The notes beneath the pieces were generated by a model, which saw only the letters and a list, made by a program, of their open reading frames with translations, did no database searches and was not told where the DNA came from. Made by a program: the position numbers and the translations under genes. Positions 51,018-61,082 of a stretch of 64,000 nucleotides of DNA are shown here, in pieces; the stretch's first letter is position 1; every line of letters starts with the position of its first letter. The stretch comes from Affinundibacterium macrobrachii (lineage in GTDB: Bacteria > Pseudomonadota > Gammaproteobacteria > Burkholderiales > Burkholderiaceae_D), in contig NZ_BMYT01000002.1 in NCBI RefSeq assembly GCF_014652415.1, positions 1-64,000 of the forward strand, in the 5' to 3' direction.

Positions 51018-51806
51018 ATGAGTTTCCAGACCGTTCTTCGCTGCTGCATCGTCGTACTAAGTTTGCATCTTAGCGGTCTCTCACATGCCCAAGAAATTGT
51101 GCAGCTACAAACCATCGAAGAATTTGATAAAGATGGCAAACCTCTCGCGCTCAACAAAACCAGTCGTGATTTACTCAATTACATAGAAAAGTCGCTCCAC
51201 ATTCGTTTTGAAGTCAAACGAGTTCCATGGAAACGTGCGCTGGATAACGCCCTACACCAAGATATCTTGTTAATGGGAATGTCCTACACCAAGGATCGTG
51301 CGCAACGCTATACATTTTCAGAACCTATCAATGCCAACGGCAACTGGTTAATTACCAGATGCGATACAACATTCAAATTTGATAGCATTCAAGACCTCAA
51401 GGGGAAACTCATCGGCATCGTGCGCGGCACCAGCGCTGGTGAAGATTTTGATCGGCAAATGGGTGTTTTATTTAGGGTTGAAGACGACGTCGGTGCCGGC
51501 ATCTCTCGCTTAAAAAAGCTGATGGCAAAACGCATGGATGCGATCGTTTGGTATGGCGTCACCGGAAATCAACGCGATATGCAAGCATCCCTCAATCAAA
51601 AATATGCGGCACTCAACAAGACGACAGACGCAGCCAATCAAACGAATTTTTGTGTCTTACCTAAACCAATTGCGATTGTAAATAACCATTTTGCCATGCG
51701 CATCAATCCCCACAATCAAGCTTTACTCAATCGCATCAACCAAGCCGTTTCAAAAGGACGCAAAGAAGGCGTGATTCCGCCCGTCCAAACAACAATATTG
51801 GATTAA
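51018..51806 (+). CDS. Periplasmic solute-binding protein (SBP_bac_3 type), orphan
   Basis: A 262-residue exported protein. The signal peptide is about 1-24 (cleavage near SHA-QE). The extracellular solute-binding family 3 pattern is clear: YIEKSLHIRFEVKRVPWKRALDNAL, then SEPINANGNW and LKGKLIGIVRGTSAGEDF. Such proteins bind amino acids or similar small molecules. No ABC permease or ATPase gene is next to it, so it may be a free sensor partner or use a distant transporter. The MATE gene follows after 43 bases on the same strand. Confidence 0.85.
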   Translation: MSFQTVLRCCIVVLSLHLSGLSHAQEIVQLQTIEEFDKDGKPLALNKTSRDLLNYIEKSLHIRFEVKRVPWKRALDNALHQDILLMGMSYTKDRAQRYTFSEPINANGNWLITRCDTTFKFDSIQDLKGKLIGIVRGTSAGEDFDRQMGVLFRVEDDVGAGISRLKKLMAKRMDAIVWYGVTGNQRDMQASLNQKYAALNKTTDAANQTNFCVLPKPIAIVNNHFAMRINPHNQALLNRINQAVSKGRKEGVIPPVQTTILD

Positions 51807-51849
51807 TCCGTTACACTGGCGACTTCATGTTGTGTAGGCAGATGATGTC

Positions 51850-53202
51850 ATGACCAGTACCCCAACGATACACGGAAAATTTGTACAAGGCTCAACCATG
51901 CGCCATGTCATTAATATGACTGCGACTGGTTCGATAGGTTTAATTGCCGTATTTTTAGTCGACGTATTAAACCTGCTCTACATTTCCCAGTTGGGCAAGC
52001 CTGAACTCGCCGCAGCGATAGGTTATGCAAGCACGCTACTATTTTTTCATACGTCAATTGCAATTGGCTTATCGATTGCGACCACCGCAACCGTATCGCG
52101 CGCCATCGGCAGCGGTGACAATGAATTAGCGCGCCAGTTTGCTGGCACATCCTTGATTTTAATTGCTGTCATTTCAGTATTCCTTACCATCATTACCTAC
52201 CCCTTGCTCGACAGCTTACTCACGCTACTCGGTGCGCAATCAGAAACTGCATTGCTTGCCAAACGCTTTTGCCAACTCGTACTGCCGTCAATTCCGTTAA
52301 TTAGTGTCGGCATGGGCTTAAGCGCCTTATTGCGTGCGCTAGGTGATGGCAAAGGTGCGATGTACGTGACTTTGGGAGCCGCTTTCGCAACTGCAATCCT
52401 CGATCCTTTGTTTATCTTTAGCTTGAATCTTGGCTTAGATGGCGCTGCTTTTGCGAATGTATTAGCGCGCCTTGTTTTAGTCAGTATTGGTGCATACAGC
52501 ATCTTTTTAAGCCATCGTTTTTATAGCAAGCCAAAGCCAGCGGTTTTTCGTCGCGGAGCAAAAGCCTTCGCCACTATCGGCATTCCTGCAATCTTAACAA
52601 ACGTTGCCACCCCTGTTGGGAATGCGGCAGTCACCTCCATGATTGCGAAGTATGGCGATCAAGCAGTAGCTGGTTGGGCGGTTGTTTCGCGTTTAATTCC
52701 GATGGCGTTTGCTGGGCTATTTGCGTTATCTGGTGCGGTCGGCCCAATCTTGGGACAAAATCTTGGAGCCAAACGCTTTGACCGCTTACGCTCCACCATG
52801 CGCGATAGTTTGAAATTAACGCTCATCTACGTCCTGATTGTCTGGTTTTTATTAGCAATCTTTAGTCACCTGATTGCACGCGCCTTCGATGCGCAAGGCG
52901 TTGCCGCTGACGTGATTGTGTTCTTTTGTGTTTTTGTTGCAGGCAGTTTTCTATTTAACGGTAGCTTATTCGTCGCCAATGCAGCATTTAATAATCTAGG
53001 TTATCCCTTGTACTCGACCATGCTAAATTGGGGTCGATCCACACTAGGCGTCATTCCATTCGTTTGGTTTGGTGGCCTATGGTTTGGTGCGCGTGGTGTG
53101 ATTGCTGGTTACGGACTTGGCGTAGTGTTGTTCGGAATTGCTAGTGTCTATTTGTGTTTTCGGGTTTTAGGTAAATTAGAGCAACAAGCGCTTAACCATT
53201 AA
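51850..53202 (+). CDS. MATE family efflux transporter
   Basis: A 450-residue, 12-helix inner-membrane exporter of the multidrug and toxic compound extrusion family. Two homologous halves can be seen: an N-half starting LVDVLNLLYISQLGKPELAAAIG and a C-half with GAVGPILGQNLGAKRFDR. It likely uses a sodium or proton gradient; substrate unknown. The start ATG 51850 is the first usable one, because an ATG six bases earlier is followed at once by a stop. It may be co-transcribed with the binding protein upstream. Confidence 0.92.
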   Translation: MTSTPTIHGKFVQGSTMRHVINMTATGSIGLIAVFLVDVLNLLYISQLGKPELAAAIGYASTLLFFHTSIAIGLSIATTATVSRAIGSGDNELARQFAGTSLILIAVISVFLTIITYPLLDSLLTLLGAQSETALLAKRFCQLVLPSIPLISVGMGLSALLRALGDGKGAMYVTLGAAFATAILDPLFIFSLNLGLDGAAFANVLARLVLVSIGAYSIFLSHRFYSKPKPAVFRRGAKAFATIGIPAILTNVATPVGNAAVTSMIAKYGDQAVAGWAVVSRLIPMAFAGLFALSGAVGPILGQNLGAKRFDRLRSTMRDSLKLTLIYVLIVWFLLAIFSHLIARAFDAQGVAADVIVFFCVFVAGSFLFNGSLFVANAAFNNLGYPLYSTMLNWGRSTLGVIPFVWFGGLWFGARGVIAGYGLGVVLFGIASVYLCFRVLGKLEQQALNH

Positions 53203-53597
53203 CTTGGTGCTTTCCGCATCCATTCACTAGCGCTGAATCAAACAGCAAGAAAGTTAGCTTTCTATATGATGCTTGCTTCGTTTTCATAAAGAAATTTCTT
53301 TTAATACATTTACATCCTATCCAAGCGATTAGCAAAATATACAAATCGATTGGATAAGAGCGCAGAAAATTGCGGCAATGGGCAACAAATCTTCCTTTCC
53401 TACATACGACAAATTGGTCTCACTGCGCCCATTTCTAGTTTAGAATGCACCGTCGTTGAAAATCCCTGTATTTTTTACAATCTATGAATACAGTCGATCT
53501 TGTCTGGCGAATGGGAAAGCCTAGCCATTTCAACGGAAATCTAAGCTTTTAATAAATTCAACAAATGTTTTGCAAAATATAAACAGGAGAAAATTGC
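53203..53597. other. Long 5' region of the peptide transporter
   Basis: A 395-base spacer. It contains the imperfect palindrome AAAGAAATTTCTTT (53287-53300) and an AGGAG ribosome-binding site (53586) before the peptide transporter. No ORF or RNA motif is recognised. Confidence 0.5.
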
Positions 53598-55106
53598 ATG
53601 AGCGGTGCTGCAATCACACCGGGTCAAGAGACCCCAATTCCAGAGTTTAAACAAATCATGGGGCACCCTGCTCCACTCTGGATGTTATTCATGTCCGAGT
53701 TCTGGGAACGTTTCGCGTTCTATGGTATTCGTTGGGCCTTGGTACTCTACATCGTCGAGCAGTTTTATAAAGGTGACGGTTCCGGCCAAGCGGCAGCGAA
53801 TTTGACCTATGGTTCCTACCTCGCCTTGGTATACGCAGCAGCTTTGTTCGGTGGTTATGTGGCAGATCGCGTAATTGGTTATCAGCGTTCTATCTTAATC
53901 GGTGCGGTCTTTATGGCATCCGGCTTGTTCATGATTTCTATCCCGAATGAAGAAATCTTTAAACTAGGCTTGGCAACGATCATCATCGGTAACGGCTTAT
54001 TCAAACCAAATATTTCAACCATGGTCGGTAAGTTGTACAGCATCGCTGATACACGTCGTGATTCTGGTTTTACTATTTTCTACATGGGTATTAATGTTGG
54101 TGGTTTCTTGGCACCAATCTTCACACAATTCCTGGCGCAAAAAGTATTCAGTACTGGCGATACACCTGCATACAAGATCGTGTTCATCGCAGCTGGTATC
54201 GGTATGTTGTTGAGTTTGATCTGGTTCGCGATTGGTCGTCGTACATTAAAAGGTATTGGTGCACCAACAGAAGGTACGGAAGGCATGTCTCGCGTCATCT
54301 ACGTTGCGCTTGGTGGCTTATGCGTAATTCCTGTCGCCTACTTCTTGCTGTCTATGGGCGCAGCGAAATTGCAAGGTATTTTGACTGTATTGTTCATCGG
54401 TCTGGCAGTAATGTTGATGATCGAAGGTATTCGTAACGGTAAAGTAGCACGCGACAAAGTGATCGCGATGTTATTGATCTTTACTTTCAATATCTTGTTC
54501 TGGATGTTCTTTGAACAAGCGGGTAGTTCTTTCACATTCTTAGCTGAAAGCATTGTGGATCGTAACTTGGGCGGTTTCGTATTCCCAACTGCATGGTTCC
54601 AAAGCGTGAACTCCTTAGCGATTATTGGTTTCGCACCAATCGTTGCGGCTATCTGGGTGATGTTGGGTCGTCGTAATTTGAATCCATCTATTCCACGTAA
54701 ATTTGGCCTCGGTTTGATCGGTAATGCTTTAGCATTTGGTTTGTTGATGTACGCGCTGACATTCTTGGTCGATGACAATAGCAAAATCCCATTCTGGACT
54801 TTGTTCATGGTCTACGTCATTCAATCCATCGGTGAATTGTGTTTGTCGCCAATTGGCTTGTCGATGGTGACCAAATTGGCACCAGTACGCTTGGTTGGCT
54901 TGGGCATGGGTGGTTGGTTCTTATCAACAGGCATCGGTAACAACTTGTCTGGTATTTTTGCCAGCCACGTGAGTGGTGATAGCGGTATGTCGGTTGCTTC
55001 TGCATTGAGCGGTTACACCTTCGGCTTCTATTCATTGTTAGGCGCTGGTATTGTCTTGTTCTTAATTGCACCGTTGATGCAGAAGTTGATGCATGGTGTG
55101 AAGTAA
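53598..55106 (+). CDS. POT/PTR family peptide transporter
   Basis: A 502-residue proton-coupled di/tripeptide importer (PTR2 family). The proton-coupling ExxERF motif is in SEFWERFAFYGIRW. The family signature NGLFKPNISTMVGKLY plus FTIFYMGINVGGFLAP (FYxxINxG) is present, with EQAGSSFTF in the second half. About 14 membrane helices. It starts at ATG 53598 with AGGAG at good spacing. Codon use resembles the TonB receptors (very uniform, suggesting high expression). It would import the short peptides released by secreted and periplasmic peptidases. Confidence 0.95.
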   Translation: MSGAAITPGQETPIPEFKQIMGHPAPLWMLFMSEFWERFAFYGIRWALVLYIVEQFYKGDGSGQAAANLTYGSYLALVYAAALFGGYVADRVIGYQRSILIGAVFMASGLFMISIPNEEIFKLGLATIIIGNGLFKPNISTMVGKLYSIADTRRDSGFTIFYMGINVGGFLAPIFTQFLAQKVFSTGDTPAYKIVFIAAGIGMLLSLIWFAIGRRTLKGIGAPTEGTEGMSRVIYVALGGLCVIPVAYFLLSMGAAKLQGILTVLFIGLAVMLMIEGIRNGKVARDKVIAMLLIFTFNILFWMFFEQAGSSFTFLAESIVDRNLGGFVFPTAWFQSVNSLAIIGFAPIVAAIWVMLGRRNLNPSIPRKFGLGLIGNALAFGLLMYALTFLVDDNSKIPFWTLFMVYVIQSIGELCLSPIGLSMVTKLAPVRLVGLGMGGWFLSTGIGNNLSGIFASHVSGDSGMSVASALSGYTFGFYSLLGAGIVLFLIAPLMQKLMHGVK

Positions 55107-55147
55107 GCTGAAAAGCTAATCGCCTCAAGTAATAAAGTAAGAAAATA

Positions 55148-55189
55148 TCCACCTTGATAGAAGAACTTCCGTTTTTCTGTCAAGGTGGA
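55148..55189 (+). terminator. Long hairpin downstream of the peptide transporter
   Basis: TCCACCTTGA (55148-55157) pairs perfectly with TCAAGGTGGA (55180-55189) across a 22-base loop. It precedes the stronger terminator. Confidence 0.6.
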
Positions 55190-55195
55190 ACAAAG

Positions 55196-55234
55196 AAAAA
55201 GAGCTGGAGTCCTAGGACTCCAGCTCTTTTTTTA
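55196..55234. terminator. Strong bidirectional terminator between convergent genes
   Basis: AAAAAGAGCTGGAGTCC pairs with GGACTCCAGCTCTTTTT around TA, and a T-run follows. It serves the peptide transporter on the plus strand and the YdgA-type gene on the minus strand. Confidence 0.92.
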
Positions 55235-55320
55235 TGCTTCATCGAACAACTTATTCATTGAGAGATAGCTTCAAACTCTCTCAATGGCTATCAACTGGCC
55301 AGCAAATTTCAAGCACACTG

Positions 55321-56835
55321 TTATCGCATTTCCATCGGTGCAGCTTCTGCGCCAAGTGCGGCTGGATCAACAGCTGGTTTTGGTGGGAATGCTTTGCCAT
55401 TCACCATTAGCTGCCCATTCTTCCAACTGATTTTAGAATTCAAAACTTTACCTTCACGTTTCAAGAAACCTTCTTTTTCCCACGCATCAATCTGCGAATA
55501 GTATTGACTGCGCATCATCGCGCGAGCATCAGGATCAGTCTGGCTTCCATCAATCAAATCATCGATCATCGCATCGGCCAAGCTGACTTCACCTGCGCTT
55601 TCGATTTTTGACAAAAGCAGCATAGGATTATCAAAGTCTTGCGCTTGCACACCGTTAAACTGGAATTTTGCTGAGGCCTTAAACTCACCATTCTTGCCAG
55701 CTAGGCTGAGTCGATCAAGTGAGATCACTGGATTATGCTTCAATATTTCTATGCCGTATTCTTTCCACTGTTTCTGCATTTCTAGCATTTTTTGTGGATC
55801 ATTCTTATATTGATCGATGGTCGATAATTCAATAAACAATTTATTCACGCTCGGTCCATGCAAGCGTTGCAATGAATAGTCGTAGTGAAAATTCCCGATT
55901 TGCGTATCGTTCATCGTGATATTGGCAATGCCAAACTTCAAACCAGAATCCAACAAATCATTCTTCGCACTTGTCGTACTTTCCAAACTAATGTCTTTAA
56001 TGCTGAAGCCTTTATTTGCTGCTTGTGCGTTCGAGAAACTCATAGACGCAATGCTCGCTTTCGATGTGCCGAGATAAATGAAGCCGTCTGGATAGATGCG
56101 CTCTGCATCACCTTGCATTTTGGTCTCACCGACTTTTACTGACGTTGCGCCTTTAGCGGCCAGCACATCCAATCCTGCAGAATACAAATCGAACTTCAAT
56201 TTTTTGTAGGCGGCATCAAAAGCAACTTCCAAATTGACACCTTTCCAATCCAATTTATCTTGATTCATTCCAACTGTGGTATTCACGGCAGGGCTACTGA
56301 TCTGCAATTTACCGCCACCACCGTAATTCAAAATGGTGCGAATTTCTAAGAATTTTTTATCGCCAAAAATACGTTTGATCTCTTCCTTAGTCGTCGCGTC
56401 GAGCACAAATTCGGTTTCTATCTTGCCAGCCGCTACGCCAAAGATCGCTGGAACTGGTCCATGCTGGATGTAGTTCACGACTTGGAACTGCAAGGGCTTG
56501 ATCAACTTGGGTGCTGGCATTACCTGTTGTTCATCGAGTGCCGCTTGCGGATCAGCAGCATCTTGTTCACCTTGCTCACTTTGATCTTGCAAACTCATGG
56601 GTGCAGCCGCTGGTGACATGCTAGCTACATCAAATTCAATCGTACTCTCTTGCTTTGATGAGAAAATCCCGCGTGTATAGGTTTGCTTCACAATTTTAAA
56701 GTTGCTAAACAAAACATCCTTTTTATCGGATTGTGTCAGCTTGGTTTCCAGACGTTTTCCGGTCACCCATGAAGCGGCCGGATAAGCAATCGCTAAGGCG
56801 GCGACGACGGCGAGCGCAACTGAACTTTTTTTCAT
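55321..56835 (-). CDS. YdgA family protein (DUF945)
   Basis: A 504-residue exported or membrane-anchored protein. The ATG at 56835 (AGGA upstream) gives MKKSSVALAVVAALAIAYPAASWVTGKRLE, a signal or anchor helix; the longer reading from 56943 adds 36 unrelated residues. The remainder is a beta-rich repeat protein of the YdgA/DUF945 family (TYTRGIFSSKQESTIEFD, NYIQHGPVPA, VNGKAFPPKPA). It has a short acidic Q/D/E-rich insert at about 80-110. Function is not established in this family. Confidence 0.85.
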   Translation of the reverse strand: MKKSSVALAVVAALAIAYPAASWVTGKRLETKLTQSDKKDVLFSNFKIVKQTYTRGIFSSKQESTIEFDVASMSPAAAPMSLQDQSEQGEQDAADPQAALDEQQVMPAPKLIKPLQFQVVNYIQHGPVPAIFGVAAGKIETEFVLDATTKEEIKRIFGDKKFLEIRTILNYGGGGKLQISSPAVNTTVGMNQDKLDWKGVNLEVAFDAAYKKLKFDLYSAGLDVLAAKGATSVKVGETKMQGDAERIYPDGFIYLGTSKASIASMSFSNAQAANKGFSIKDISLESTTSAKNDLLDSGLKFGIANITMNDTQIGNFHYDYSLQRLHGPSVNKLFIELSTIDQYKNDPQKMLEMQKQWKEYGIEILKHNPVISLDRLSLAGKNGEFKASAKFQFNGVQAQDFDNPMLLLSKIESAGEVSLADAMIDDLIDGSQTDPDARAMMRSQYYSQIDAWEKEGFLKREGKVLNSKISWKNGQLMVNGKAFPPKPAVDPAALGAEAAPMEMR

Positions 56836-57092
56836 GCGAAGAAATCCTTCATTAAAGTAAGTGAATAATCGATCAATGCTTTTAAAGCAAAAAAGCAAAA
56901 TACATATTGAAATAACAAAGCAATAGTGTAACGACAAATCCACGCAGGATGACGTGAATGTCCATAATATTTACGGTATGCAGACGCTGATGGCGAAATT
57001 TGTGGCGAAGTTGGCGACGACTAGGGCAAACAAAATCGCCAAAGAACCGAAGTGGCAAACCACAAGCAGCGATCACAAGCAAAGAAACTCGT

Positions 57093-59528
57093 TCACGGCC
57101 TCACAATACTCGCTTGTTCTAACGCTGTTTCGCTCTGTAAAAATCTCGCTTCAAACTCATGCGGATTAAGTGCTTTTGCGATCAAAAATCCTTGAATCTC
57201 ATTACAACTTAACTGACATAGCAAGTCTTTTTGCTCTTGTGTTTCGACGCCTTCTGCGATCACCGCGAGCTTTAAAGCATGTGCCAAGCTAACAATCGCG
57301 GTCACGATGGCGACATCACTTTCATCTTTCGTCAAATTCATGATGAAAGAACGATCAATTTTTAACTTGTGTATCGGGAAGCGCTTTAAATAACTGAGAC
57401 TCGAATAACCAGTGCCGAAATCATCAATCGACATTCTGACGCCTAGCTTTGCAATCGCATTGAGTTTCTTCAGCGTTTCTTCGACATCCCGAATCAAGAT
57501 CGACTCGGTTAGCTCCAATGCGATGCAACTAGGATCGAGATGCGCATCATCTAAGGCATTAGCCAGATTATCTACAAAATTTGCTTGTTGAAACTGTAAG
57601 GCCGACACGTTGACAGAAATACTCAATCGCCGTCCATCTTTATTCCACGCTGCAGCCTGTGCGATTGCGGTGTGGATCACCCAATTCCCGATAGCGACGA
57701 TCAAACCACTTTCTTCCGCAATGGGAATAAATTTAGCTGGGCTCACTTCCCCCATGTCTTTGTCGTACCAGCGAATTAAAGCTTCAGCACCAAAGACTTG
57801 ATTAGTCTCTAGGCAAAGCAAGGGTTGGTAGTGCAAGCGAAATTCTTGATGCTCTAAGGCCTGTCGCATTGCATGATCAATCTTCATACGCGACAGCAAA
57901 CCGATATTCATTTGACGCTGATAGAAACGAAAATCCGACCGACCGCGCTCCTTCACGTAATACATCGCGCTATCAGCGTTCTTAATCAAATCTTCGATTT
58001 TGCTACCATCAGCAGGATACAGCGCGATACCAATACTACAGGTCACACTAAATTGAATGCCATCCAAACTAAATGGCGCGGCTAAATCAGCTAACACTCT
58101 ACGGGCACAAATCTCCGCGCCACTTGCATTTGCTTGATGTAGTAGCAGGACAAATTCGTCACCACCCAAACGTGCTGCGGTATCAACCTGGCGCAGACAA
58201 TTTTTTAAACGCTCGGTCACTTCAATCAAGACGCGATCACCAAAGGGATGACCTAAGGAATCATTGATCTGCTTGAAATTATCAAGGTCAAGAAACAGCA
58301 GCGCAAACTCACCATTAGATCGACTGGCATGCGTAATCGATTGATTGATGCGCTCTTCCAGCAAGAGTCGATTTGGCAAACCCGTTAAGGCATCTGAAAA
58401 CGCTAACTCTTCTATCTTTTGTTTTGCGTTATAGCTTTCTGTACGATCCTTAAAAAAGCCTATCGTGTGCAACACTCTGCCGTGCTCATCATGTACACGC
58501 ACCAAAGAAATCATGCATAAATAGGCATGTCCATCTTTACGTCGATTCCAAATCTCACCTTCCCAAAATCCATGCAGATCTAATTCGCGTTGCAAAGTTT
58601 TGATTAACTCTGCATTACTTTGATTCTGTAAAAACTGTTCGATACGCAAGCCCATCATATCGCTCTCAGCAAATTGCGTGAGACGTTCGAAACTTGGATT
58701 GATGGTGATAATTTTTTGATCTTGATCGGTAATAAAAATCGCGTCGGTGCTGGCTTCAAACACTTTTGAGGCCAGTTGAATCCGTGCTTGATCTGCCAAT
58801 CGTTGCGAAATATCGCGGAAAGAATAAACGCGCCCTATCGGTCTACCACGTGCGTATTGCGGCAGCGTCACGCGCTCCAATACTTTGCCGGAATGCAGCA
58901 CCAACACATCACTTGACTCCAACAAAGGCGAACGGCGAATGATCGCTAAGCGTTCATTGTAATGACTTGCATCAACGATGCATTGATCCATCCACGCGTA
59001 AACCGCGGCGTCAGCTCTTTGCGTCAATAACTCCTCGGGCAAATTCCATAACTTAGCAAATAAGTGGTTGTAACTGCGTATGCCGCCATCGAGGTCAGTC
59101 ACCAAAATCCCATCGGCAGTTGACTCTAAGGTCGCACGTAACTCGGCAATCAGTTTTTCAAGTTCGGTTTCGACATGACGCTGATCGGTATGATCACGAA
59201 TCGCCACCACATACAGTGCCGTTTCAATATCTAAATGCACCAAACTCACGCGTCGTACTACATGCACGATGCTGTCATCCGAACGTTTTAATAAAGTTTC
59301 GGAATAAATATTGTTTGATAAACCGGCCGCCACATCTTCCCAAAAAAACACATCTTCTGGCGACGAAGCTAACTCAACAACAGGCGCACCAATTAGGCTA
59401 TTCGCTGGCGCGCCCAGTAATTTATGCGCCGACCGATTCGCTGCAATAATATGTAACTGCAAGGGATCAACTAGCAATACGCCTTCAATCATGCCTTCGA
59501 TCAAGGCTTCCCATTGACGTTGCATCAT
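57093..59528 (-). CDS. PAS-GGDEF-EAL diguanylate cyclase/phosphodiesterase
   Basis: An 811-residue soluble c-di-GMP enzyme with three PAS modules (about 6-115, 130-245 and 255-375). The GGDEF domain (about 380-545) has an intact ARLGGDEFVLL active site and an inhibitory RxxD five residues upstream (RQVD). The EAL domain (about 555-800) keeps EALIRW, ELTESILI, IDDFGTGYSS and IAEGVET. Both activities are possible from sequence. The first two PAS modules match those of the kinase at 36164. The start ATG overlaps the upstream HD-GYP stop by four bases. Confidence 0.95.
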   Translation of the reverse strand: MMQRQWEALIEGMIEGVLLVDPLQLHIIAANRSAHKLLGAPANSLIGAPVVELASSPEDVFFWEDVAAGLSNNIYSETLLKRSDDSIVHVVRRVSLVHLDIETALYVVAIRDHTDQRHVETELEKLIAELRATLESTADGILVTDLDGGIRSYNHLFAKLWNLPEELLTQRADAAVYAWMDQCIVDASHYNERLAIIRRSPLLESSDVLVLHSGKVLERVTLPQYARGRPIGRVYSFRDISQRLADQARIQLASKVFEASTDAIFITDQDQKIITINPSFERLTQFAESDMMGLRIEQFLQNQSNAELIKTLQRELDLHGFWEGEIWNRRKDGHAYLCMISLVRVHDEHGRVLHTIGFFKDRTESYNAKQKIEELAFSDALTGLPNRLLLEERINQSITHASRSNGEFALLFLDLDNFKQINDSLGHPFGDRVLIEVTERLKNCLRQVDTAARLGGDEFVLLLHQANASGAEICARRVLADLAAPFSLDGIQFSVTCSIGIALYPADGSKIEDLIKNADSAMYYVKERGRSDFRFYQRQMNIGLLSRMKIDHAMRQALEHQEFRLHYQPLLCLETNQVFGAEALIRWYDKDMGEVSPAKFIPIAEESGLIVAIGNWVIHTAIAQAAAWNKDGRRLSISVNVSALQFQQANFVDNLANALDDAHLDPSCIALELTESILIRDVEETLKKLNAIAKLGVRMSIDDFGTGYSSLSYLKRFPIHKLKIDRSFIMNLTKDESDVAIVTAIVSLAHALKLAVIAEGVETQEQKDLLCQLSCNEIQGFLIAKALNPHEFEARFLQSETALEQASIVRP

Positions 59529-60823
59529 GACAATGGTCCCTTCATATGATTCGCAAGCGAAAGCGGATCAGTTGCACGTTCAAAGAAATAGCACAAGCGT
59601 TTGCGTGGCGATAAATAATCGTAGGCGGCTTTCGGCAGTTGTATCGGCTTTAAACTACGGCGAATGCCTATGCTGGTTTCATGTTCCAGATTAATCACCA
59701 AGGCTTCTTCGGGTGGGATAGATGGATCGTGAATAATGACCTTAGGCTTAATTGGTCGTTCAGAATTGACCGAGACTACCAAGGCATAGCGTTCATCACT
59801 TAGCTGGACAACCGAACCAGGCGGATAAATGCCCATCATTTTGATAAAGGCCGTCAAGGTTTGCGTATCTGACTGGGTTTTACTCTTGGTAAATAATTGG
59901 GACAAGGCTTCATGCGGCGTAATCGCATGTGCTACGTTGATTGGATTACATAAATTATCAAAACGATTGACTAAAGAAATGATGCGGCTCAAGACCGTCA
60001 TCTTTTCTCCTGAAATATGTCCTGGGTAGCCACTACCATCCGCATATTCGTGATGTTGTGCAATCAGTAGCATTGCGTGTGAGGACAATTGTAATTTGCG
60101 CGCAATATTCACTCCATGCGCCACATGGCTTTGATAAAGCTGACGTTCAGCCGCACTACTATGTTCATCTAACCAGCGCAAACGATCTGGCAATTCCATC
60201 TTGCCGACATCGTGTAATAAAGCACCGATGCCTAGCTCCAACATATCCTCTTTCGACAATTCCAAAACTTTGCCCAAGAGTAGCGAAATCAATGTCACAT
60301 TCACGCTATGCAAGGCAGTTTTTTCTCCGGCTTTTTCCGATAACAAACGAATTGCCGATTCTTCCTCGTTGAGAATGCCTTCCAGCATACCTTGCACTAA
60401 CTTGGTTGCCGATTCGCGCGCTAGTTGTGGTTGTGCGTGCACAATTTCGGTTAAGTGTTTGAATTCTTGCGTGGCATGTCCAAATTGTTTCTCGGCTTGC
60501 AGCAGACTCGCTTGTTGCTGATGCAATAATGCACGGCGCTGTTTAAGCGCTAACTCTTCGGCTGATTCCTGCGGCTGGCTTGCATCTTGCGAACTTGGTT
60601 TGGCTGAAGACACTTCTGCATTTGCTTTGTTTAGATGGCTCTTCTCCGGCGCGTAGCGAATTTTTTGCAATCCCAACTCGCGCAGTTTTTGTATTTGCTC
60701 TTGCGTGCGTACTTCAAAACTATTCACTGGAAACGGATGTTCCATCCATCCCATATCAAGATAGATGTACATGCCAATCTGCAAATCAGCTGGACTAACA
60801 AATTGAGGATGAGCTTCGGTCAT
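59525..60823 (-). CDS. HD-GYP domain protein with DUF3391 (paralogue of 34857-36167)
   Basis: A 432-residue cytoplasmic c-di-GMP phosphodiesterase candidate. DUF3391 spans about 5-140 (ADLQIGMYIYLDMGWMEHPFPV). The HD-GYP motifs ALLHDVGK and HHEYADGSGYP are intact, then SRIISLVNRFDNL. The C-terminus DYLSPRKRLCYFF matches the paralogue. I use ATG 60823; a GTG nine bases earlier is equally possible because neither has a clear ribosome-binding site. It is coupled to the GGDEF-EAL gene, giving a pair that can both make and break c-di-GMP. Confidence 0.92.
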   Translation of the reverse strand: MTEAHPQFVSPADLQIGMYIYLDMGWMEHPFPVNSFEVRTQEQIQKLRELGLQKIRYAPEKSHLNKANAEVSSAKPSSQDASQPQESAEELALKQRRALLHQQQASLLQAEKQFGHATQEFKHLTEIVHAQPQLARESATKLVQGMLEGILNEEESAIRLLSEKAGEKTALHSVNVTLISLLLGKVLELSKEDMLELGIGALLHDVGKMELPDRLRWLDEHSSAAERQLYQSHVAHGVNIARKLQLSSHAMLLIAQHHEYADGSGYPGHISGEKMTVLSRIISLVNRFDNLCNPINVAHAITPHEALSQLFTKSKTQSDTQTLTAFIKMMGIYPPGSVVQLSDERYALVVSVNSERPIKPKVIIHDPSIPPEEALVINLEHETSIGIRRSLKPIQLPKAAYDYLSPRKRLCYFFERATDPLSLANHMKGPLS

Positions 60824-61082
60824 TGCGCGCACACTGGGAGAGTGAGTTGTGAAATAAGAAAAGTTTCCTTAAATCAATTTTTTAAGTATAACTTAAAATA
60901 GTAAAAATACTCCATTGCACCAAATTAAGCTGTGAAATTTATGCAATTTCATAAATTAGCGTTGTATTCATATCGGTGAATTCCGTCTTTTTTTGCCTCA
61001 TTTGGCAGTTGTCTGATTTCCAATCGCAACTCGCCCTAAAATGAAGTCTGTTCACTATTTTCAAGAATGAAGGTTATTCCCC

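Noticed and set aside
54338-54808. 156-codon ORF opposite the peptide transporter
   Set aside because: Antisense shadow; the Asn/Lys/Ile-rich translation reflects the reversed membrane-protein codons.
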